A stretch of 64,000 bases of DNA, taken from assembly GCA_963693365.1 (NCBI GenBank), contig CAVNZM010000013.1, positions 496,001-560,000 on the forward strand, read 5' to 3'. The notes under the pieces are model-generated. The model was not told the origin of the DNA and did no database searches. It was given only the letters and a program-made list of their open reading frames with translations. Source of the DNA: Amoebidium appalachense (lineage: Eukaryota; Ichthyosporea). The stretch's first letter is position 1, and each line of letters opens with the position of its first letter. A program made the position numbers and the translations under genes. This document shows, piece after piece, positions 58,677 through 64,000 of this stretch.

Positions 58677-61267
58677 TGTGTGTGTGTGCGCGTGCGCTAT
58701 AATTTTGCAGTGATGTGTTTCTCAAGCCAATCAATACATCTAATAAACAGGTCGTAGTTACGCGTGTTTAGTATAAAATCAAGGATGTTGTAATTTACAG
58801 GTAGGCTATCTTTCTGGGTGTCTGTTGTGAATGTGACGTGTGTGTGTTGCGGTATTATGTGGTCTATCAAACTACATTTGGCGATACATGACCGGTTAAA
58901 CTGGTGTGTGTGTGTGTTGTTTGGGCATGCAAATGATGCCACCTTATACTTATTAGATCTCCACTGTATAGCACGTGTACAGTAAAAGCGTGGTAATTGA
59001 TCAATAATACCATCAGCTAGAGAAAGACCAGTTCTACAGGAAGGTAATATGTATTTAGGTGTTATACACTTGCGAGTGCCATATTTGGCAATATGGTTGA
59101 GGCGGTCAGTATATATAAAACGAGACATAAGGCTTAGTTTTTCAAGGTGTATGCTTTCATCGGGTCTAGTGTCGTGTGGTATCTTTTTCCATTTGTTATA
59201 TTGCGTGATTATCTTGTGATTGTGTACATGTTTAATAAGTAAGTGGCAGTCCAAAGTCACACACACACTATTGCGGGGTTTATTTGTATTTGTGCCCAGG
59301 GGAGAAGGGGAGAGAGAGGGGAGGAAAGAGGGGAGAGGTGAGGAGGGGACAGGTCGGATAGAGAAGAGAGGGTGGGAGGGCAAATACTTCTTTAAGCGGC
59401 TTATGTGCTTATTGAATTTCAGCGCGAGATAGGATACTCTAGCAGCTATTGGGACCAGACCATATATCGAGAGCGTTACAGGCCCAGGTTTACAACAGTT
59501 GTTAGATAGAAAGGAGGCAACTTCTGCTTCAAGGAAATTTGCCAAGGGTTTAAGCGCTCTAGTTCTCTCTTTCTTGATCCAAGCGGCGAGAAGGGGTAAA
59601 CCATATTCACATGCCGGGAAGACAAAAGTGCGAATAAATGTAAGTCTAATAGAAGGATGGAGGGGTGTGTCTTTAAAAATATTAGCCGAGAAGAAAGCTA
59701 ACCGCTTACGAGCCAACTCTACCCTCTTTTCGACCATATGGGGAAACATAACACCAACAGAATCAACCGGAACACCAAGATATTTGTATTCTGGAACTAT
59801 AGGTACAGGTTTAGATGATAATGTAAATGTGTGTAAATTGTTAGCTATATCAGGTACAAGAACACCACATTTGTCTATGTTAAGGATCATAAGGTTTGCC
59901 TTGCACCACTCTGACACTACATCGAACAATCTTTGCAGGCGTCTAGGGGTACGGGCAAGGAGGGACAGATCATCAGCATAGAGAAGTGCAGGCGGAAAGT
60001 TATTAATAGGGTCATCGTTTTCGGCGTAAATCTTGACAGCCAAATCATCTATAAATAGGTTAAACAAAAAGGGGCTAAGCAATGAGCCCTGCAAGAGACC
60101 TCTAGTACGAGCAAAACCATATGAAAGATGCCCATTAACCACAGCTCTACCATAGGTTTGAGACAAGAGTGCTTCTAACAGAACACCAATGCAGTGTGGT
60201 ACACCCCGTGCAGCAAGCTTTTCCCATAGGAGACCAGGGGAGACAGAATCGTAAGCAGTTTTCCAATCAATAAAGCCAACATATTGTGCACCAACTTGCA
60301 TAGAATCGTGCAGTGCCATTATTTGAACATAACATGAATTGTTTTTACGAAAAGCGGATTGGCATGGGTGTATGTGAAGAATAGATTGAAACCTAGGGTG
60401 ATGTGCAAATAACCTAAGTAAGCAAGCTTCAAAGAATCTACGAACAACCTGGGTTAGTGTAATGGGGCGAAAGGATGATATGGGGCCCTCAGAGTCCTTC
60501 TTAACTATGGGGATCACTAAGGTATCTAACCAAGATGACGGGACATGTCCACATTTAACACACCAAGAAAAGAGAGAGCTTAACATGATAGTAAGATCAG
60601 GTTTAATAGCACGATCACTTTCCTTTTGTGGGTAGGAGGGAACAAGGATTTTAAGAAACCCAGCAGGGAGTCCATCAGGTCCACAAGACTTACTAGAGCT
60701 ATAACTAGATATCACAGACCATATGGCATCGGGACTGAAAAAGGGGAGGATCGATTCTATGGGGATAGATGGGTCTACAGGCCACACAATAGGTTTCTGA
60801 GCGGGGGTCCTATCTTTAAACAGTTCCGAGAAATACTTATCAGAGTCTATGAGGGGGTCTCCAGTGGTATCACCAATAATACGAGCAGGGGGGCCAAATC
60901 GATTCATACTAGCAAGCCGGCGCAAGCTTTCCTTTTGAGACAGGGGTTCACCTAGTCTAGCGGGAGTGGTGTTTGGTAACAAGAGAGCATCGGGATATTC
61001 CTTCCTACCACCGCCAGCATAATCACCGAGATCTATCAAATCATCAACAATAAAGTTAGTGCATGTATCTAGTACGAGATGTGAATCTGGCCTGGCTTGT
61101 GCAGATTCTAATAGGCGCATATATATAGGGTGTTTCGTAGCATAGCATACACATACATCAACTCTACCCCACTGTGACTTAACTTGAAGCTGGGATAGAC
61201 GGAGGCGAAAGGTGGGAGGGGGAGGGGGGAGCAGATCATCAAAGATCTTACACGTGTCACGGTACAA
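58543..61267 (-). mobile_element. LINE (non-LTR) retrotransposon, 5'-truncated, with poly-A tail
   Basis: On the minus strand an RT open frame (58697-61267) is followed by a short 3' UTR with an AC array (58618-58690), then 'gggagcccctttaaa' and about 35 A (the T run at 58544-58577). A poly-A end and absence of LTRs are the marks of a LINE. No apurinic endonuclease domain is present upstream, so the 5' end is missing. Confidence 0.85.
58697..61267 (-). CDS. LINE reverse transcriptase (about 856 codons, uninterrupted)
   Basis: RT blocks in order: SSKSCGPDGLPAGFLK, SSFRPITLTQVVRRFFEACL, QSAFRKNNSCYVQIMALHD, GFIDWKTAYDSVSPGLLWEKL-type block, GLLQGSLLSPFLFNLFIDDL and the catalytic ALLYADDLSLLA. 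A thumb region and a C-terminal Cys/His segment (FNRSCIAKCSLIDHI) follow. There is no RNase H. The frame is intact, unlike most coding regions in this window, suggesting recent origin. The native start and any endonuclease lie outside what remains. Confidence 0.9.
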   Translation of the reverse strand: MYRDTCKIFDDLLPPPPPTFRLRLSQLQVKSQWGRVDVCVCYATKHPIYMRLLESAQARPDSHLVLDTCTNFIVDDLIDLGDYAGGGRKEYPDALLLPNTTPARLGEPLSQKESLRRLASMNRFGPPARIIGDTTGDPLIDSDKYFSELFKDRTPAQKPIVWPVDPSIPIESILPFFSPDAIWSVISSYSSSKSCGPDGLPAGFLKILVPSYPQKESDRAIKPDLTIMLSSLFSWCVKCGHVPSSWLDTLVIPIVKKDSEGPISSFRPITLTQVVRRFFEACLLRLFAHHPRFQSILHIHPCQSAFRKNNSCYVQIMALHDSMQVGAQYVGFIDWKTAYDSVSPGLLWEKLAARGVPHCIGVLLEALLSQTYGRAVVNGHLSYGFARTRGLLQGSLLSPFLFNLFIDDLAVKIYAENDDPINNFPPALLYADDLSLLARTPRRLQRLFDVVSEWCKANLMILNIDKCGVLVPDIANNLHTFTLSSKPVPIVPEYKYLGVPVDSVGVMFPHMVEKRVELARKRLAFFSANIFKDTPLHPSIRLTFIRTFVFPACEYGLPLLAAWIKKERTRALKPLANFLEAEVASFLSNNCCKPGPVTLSIYGLVPIAARVSYLALKFNKHISRLKKYLPSHPLFSIRPVPSSPLPSFLPSLSPSPLGTNTNKPRNSVCVTLDCHLLIKHVHNHKIITQYNKWKKIPHDTRPDESIHLEKLSLMSRFIYTDRLNHIAKYGTRKCITPKYILPSCRTGLSLADGIIDQLPRFYCTRAIQWRSNKYKVASFACPNNTHTHQFNRSCIAKCSLIDHIIPQHTHVTFTTDTQKDSLPVNYNILDFILNTRNYDLFIRCIDWLEKHITAKL

Positions 61268-61420
61268 ACTACGTACTTCAACACCCGGAGTAGTTTTTCA
61301 TAGAAACACCGAGAGGAACAAGTTGGGCTGAGGCGCAGCGCCAGGCGTGCACGCCTGTAGGGCCGTCTTGAAAAAAAACAAAGACGCCCCACCAACCGGC
61401 TGCCTTCAAAACCAGCCCAA

Positions 61421-61705
61421 ATGGGTAACTGCCATATCAGGCTAATCGCCCATGTGCGGGCCGCCGGCCGGGCGGCAAACATGGACCCCACCACACCCCC
61501 TCAACGTAAGCTAAAGCTCCCCCACATAGTGGAATGGGCTCACATAGGAGACCAACTCTCCCTACGGCAACCAGGCTCTGTACAGGTATCGTGGGTGAAG
61601 GGGCACCAATCCAACACCAAACGGTACGGTCAACGGAATAACGAGGCAGACAAGGCAGACAATGCAGGAAGAGCCCTCCCCCTCCCCCCCCCCCTACTTC
61701 CGGCC

Positions 61706-61738
<33 letters not shown>

Positions 61739-62486
61739 ATACTTCCTACGACTACAAGGCCACCGCATCCCCGGCAACATTCCCGGTACACTGAACCGGT
61801 TGAACAAGGACTTCCTCACCGACATGGCCGGTAAGACCAAGGCTATGTCCATACTAGCCGACCCCAGACTGCTCCCAGCCGAACGGAACCCCCTCAAGCT
61901 CAACAAGGGGCCCGCACAGGCAACCATCGGGGCCGTCAGAGGAAACATTCGTAGCCTGTCCATGGCCATGGGCACCCTGCCTACCATGGCACGGCTACAC
62001 CGAGATCACCCCACCGTCGTTACACAGCGCACATGCCCCCGGTGCAGCCAGCACCCTGAGACCACCACCCACCTCTGGGCCTGCCCGGCCCATACCGGGG
62101 AGGTCCCCACCCTGACCACGGCCATCACAGCCTGCATCCACAACGTCCTGCACACTCGCCATCCAAACACCCCCACGGCACAGCACCACCATACGGCAGC
62201 CACGGTGGTAGACCAATGTGCATGGATAAACTGGATAGGAGGCAACGGTGACCCAACAGACCCCGAAGACATGAGGTGGGTCGAACGGGGATTCTGCCCA
62301 CAATCGGTGGGCCCACTACTTGCAGCCACCGGCACCACCAAGACCACCACCCGGGCCATCTTAGGAAAAATCACAGTAGAGTTGCAGTCCTTTTTCTTTT
62401 CAAACATTTGGCACCCACGGAACACAACACTCCCCCCCCACCCACCCCAAAATGCAAAAACACCACCATATACCCACCACCCGTAG
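61421..62486 (+). mobile_element. Second LINE fragment: RNase H end and zinc knuckle
   Basis: One plus frame carries VSWVKGHQSNTKRYG then NNEADKADNAGRA, the C-terminal RNase H motif (VKGH ... NE-x-AD). After a poly-G run (61709-61738) another frame continues with TLPTMARLHRDHPTVV and CPRCSQHPETTTHLWACP, the terminal C-x2-C ... H-x4-C knuckle typical of RNase-H-bearing LINEs. The RT part is absent. It is oriented opposite to the LINE at 58543-61267, whose RT lacks RNase H, so these are different elements. Confidence 0.75.
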
Positions 62487-63010
62487 AAAGAAAAGTAAGG
62501 CTCCCCAAAAACCCAAGACACCAACAAATACACCCTCCACACACACCCGGCCGGCCTGTTCTGACTGCCGGAACACACACAGACCCGGTGTGTCCTGTAA
62601 AACCCACCTTTTAGTCCACAAAAACATCGCCACAACATACGTACAACAACACATAATGTTAGGCAGCAACCCCCCCCCCCCAACCACCACCACACCCCAT
62701 CATCCACCCATACCCACCGTAAACACTATACACAACACCTAGGACTTCCCAAAACTGTAGATCGACCAATGAGAGCCCTCGGTTAACGTTTATTGCTATG
62801 TTTGAATGGAGGGGAGGACTGGAGCCTCCTGCCGGCGTGGCTGGGGTAGTAGCCCTGGGCAAAGTGTGTACTTATAGTTAGGTTGTGAAGGATGGTTTAG
62901 CTAGCTGAACTCATAGATAGCACCTAACTAGTGTACTGTCGGTGCTGTGTGGTAGACGGTAGTTTCCCTACAGGGCCCGAAAAGGCCCTCCGGGAACAAA
63001 ACGTGATAAA
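62487..63010. other. No gene recognised
   Basis: C/A-rich unique sequence to about 62745, then ordinary sequence. An A-rich stretch at 63000-63035 abuts the end of the virus-like pseudogene and may mark a retroposed or deleted border. Confidence 0.45.
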
Positions 63011-63017
63011 ATAAAAT

Positions 63018-63488
63018 TTAAAAAAAATAAAAAAATCTTGACGGCAACGGTGTCCAGGTCGACGTCCTTGAGCATCTTGTGGTCCTGGTGCATCCACAGC
63101 ACGTAACATCCTTGGCCATGCTGCACACGTAGGGCCACAGGTCAACGGCGTAGGCCACCTCAAAGGGCTCGGGGCGGCGTTGGGACTTGATCTTGATTGT
63201 GGTCTTGTCGTAGGCAGACAGGTGGGTGCCCAGTTCAATCAGCATCTGCCCGTTGATGATGATGTTGGAAAGGTTGTACAGCTGCACCACCAGCACGTCG
63301 TTCATGACCCAGGGTGCACCCATGGTGGCCTTGCCCCCACCTTTAAGGAACACCTCCTTGTACTGCACCATCTTGGGCCCCTCAACGCTGCTGTTGATGT
63401 TTTCTTTGCCACTGCTTGCCGCGGCGATGCTGGTCCTTTTGACGGTGGACAGACCAGTCATTTGACGCAGCAGGGTTGGCTTGACCAT
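63018..63488 (-). pseudogene. Virus-like ORF, frame-broken and 3'-truncated, unknown product
   Basis: The ATG at 63488 opens MVKPTLLRQMTGLSTVKR. A well-folded-looking core follows (KATMGAPWVMNDVLVVQLYN, NIIINGQMLIELGTHL, PFEVAYAVDLWPYVCSMAKD). After AKDV the frame turns to Cys/Arg-rich nonsense, while another frame reads LWMHQDHKMLKDVDLDTVAV, suggesting a one-base shift near 63105. Both frames then run into A-rich sequence at 63030. GC-rich, intronless and unlike the host genes, it resembles the other virus-like ORFs in style. I do not recognise the family. Confidence 0.4.
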
Positions 63489-63690
63489 TTTGCTGTTGCT
63501 TGGGGGGGGGTGGTGAACGTTACTGTGGTGTGCACCTCGACTGTGACTGTCTGGCTCATGTTTGGTTGGTGAGATGTTGCCTGTGTGCGGCTGTTTATGT
63601 ACACGGCGGTAGGATGCAGGATGCGTTTCTGGCCAATGAGGACCGTAATCCCTGTTCCCTGTGCCCTCATTGGACACCTAGAACCACATT

Positions 63691-64000
63691 ATATGAGCGT
63701 AATCAGCGGCATAGTATAGGGGGAGCCATGAGGCTCGGGCAGGGTCTCGGCGGATCTGGTCTCTGCCTATGACTCCAAGTACAAATTCATATGCGTGTGA
63801 TTGTGGGACAATCTCACTCATACATCTCGGCGGCGGGAGTGAGCTCGCCCCGAGCTCATAGCAGTGCGCAGTGGAAAGCGGCTAGGCCATCAGAGGGCGG
63901 TCGGGCTGTCTCTGCTACCATATATGAGCGTAATCAGCGGCATAGTATAGGGGGAGCCATGAGGCTCGGGCAGGGTCTCGGCGGATCTGGTCTCTGCCTA
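63691..64000. repeat. 229-bp tandem repeat, more than one copy, running off the window
   Basis: 'atatgagcgtaatcagcggc' followed by 'atagtatagggggagccatg' starts at 63692 and again at 63921, a period of 229 bp; the second copy continues to the window end at 64000. The unit is GC-rich and has no open frame of note. It could be part of a structured-RNA or spacer array, but I recognise no RNA. Confidence 0.85.

Overview
The window is eukaryotic nuclear DNA, best read as the repeat-rich genome of a unicellular eukaryote. It contains spliceosomal introns of up to about 2.9 kb, TATA-type promoters, AATAAA signals, a Copia LTR retrotransposon, two LINE remnants and TIR elements. The host genes are a class C receptor, a JmjN/JmjC demethylase, a MYND protein and C2H2 fingers. 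I cannot assign a lineage from the sequence; a holozoan protist, early-diverging fungus-like organism or stramenopile would all fit. Very long poly-G/poly-C tracts, (CA)n/(GT)n arrays and minisatellites fill introns and intergenic space.

Layout. About 585-4247 (+): a gene joining a plasmid-pRiA4b-ORF3-like domain to a C-terminal MYND-type finger. 6856-17945 (+): a ten-exon class C GPCR whose ectodomain is a bacterial-type sugar solute-binding protein. 19.5-22.2 kb: a divergent pair of small secreted cysteine-rich paralogues, one broken in a G run. 22.3-25.3 kb: a GC-rich cluster of virus-like genes and fragments cut by a TIR element and ending in a 500-N gap. 26-34.6 kb: mostly sparse, with one single-exon membrane protein gene, a zinc-cluster protein and a two-TM protein. 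34.6-40.7 kb: minisatellites and a coiled-coil protein gene. 40752-47616 (+): a seven-exon JmjN/JmjC (KDM4-like) gene with a 2.9-kb satellite-filled first intron. 48.7-51.5 kb (-): virus-like small ORFs and a nuclease-like pseudogene separated by minisatellites. 51.6-58.4 kb: a C2H2 gene truncated by a full-length Copia element. 58.5-62.5 kb: two LINE fragments. 63.0-64.0 kb: a virus-like pseudogene and a 229-bp tandem repeat.

Three patterns cross gene boundaries. First, in 11 of about 18 inferred introns a sense-strand poly-C tract, sometimes followed by poly-A, starts within about 20 nt of the 5' splice site. Second, in three introns the 3' splice site plus the first bases of the exon have been copied upstream, once as a minisatellite of about a dozen decoy acceptors. 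Third, most long coding regions need exactly one single-base correction, usually in a homopolymer or simple repeat, so many apparent frameshifts may be assembly or read errors. All exon structures are inferred by eye from frame, phase and GT/AG sites and have no transcript support.
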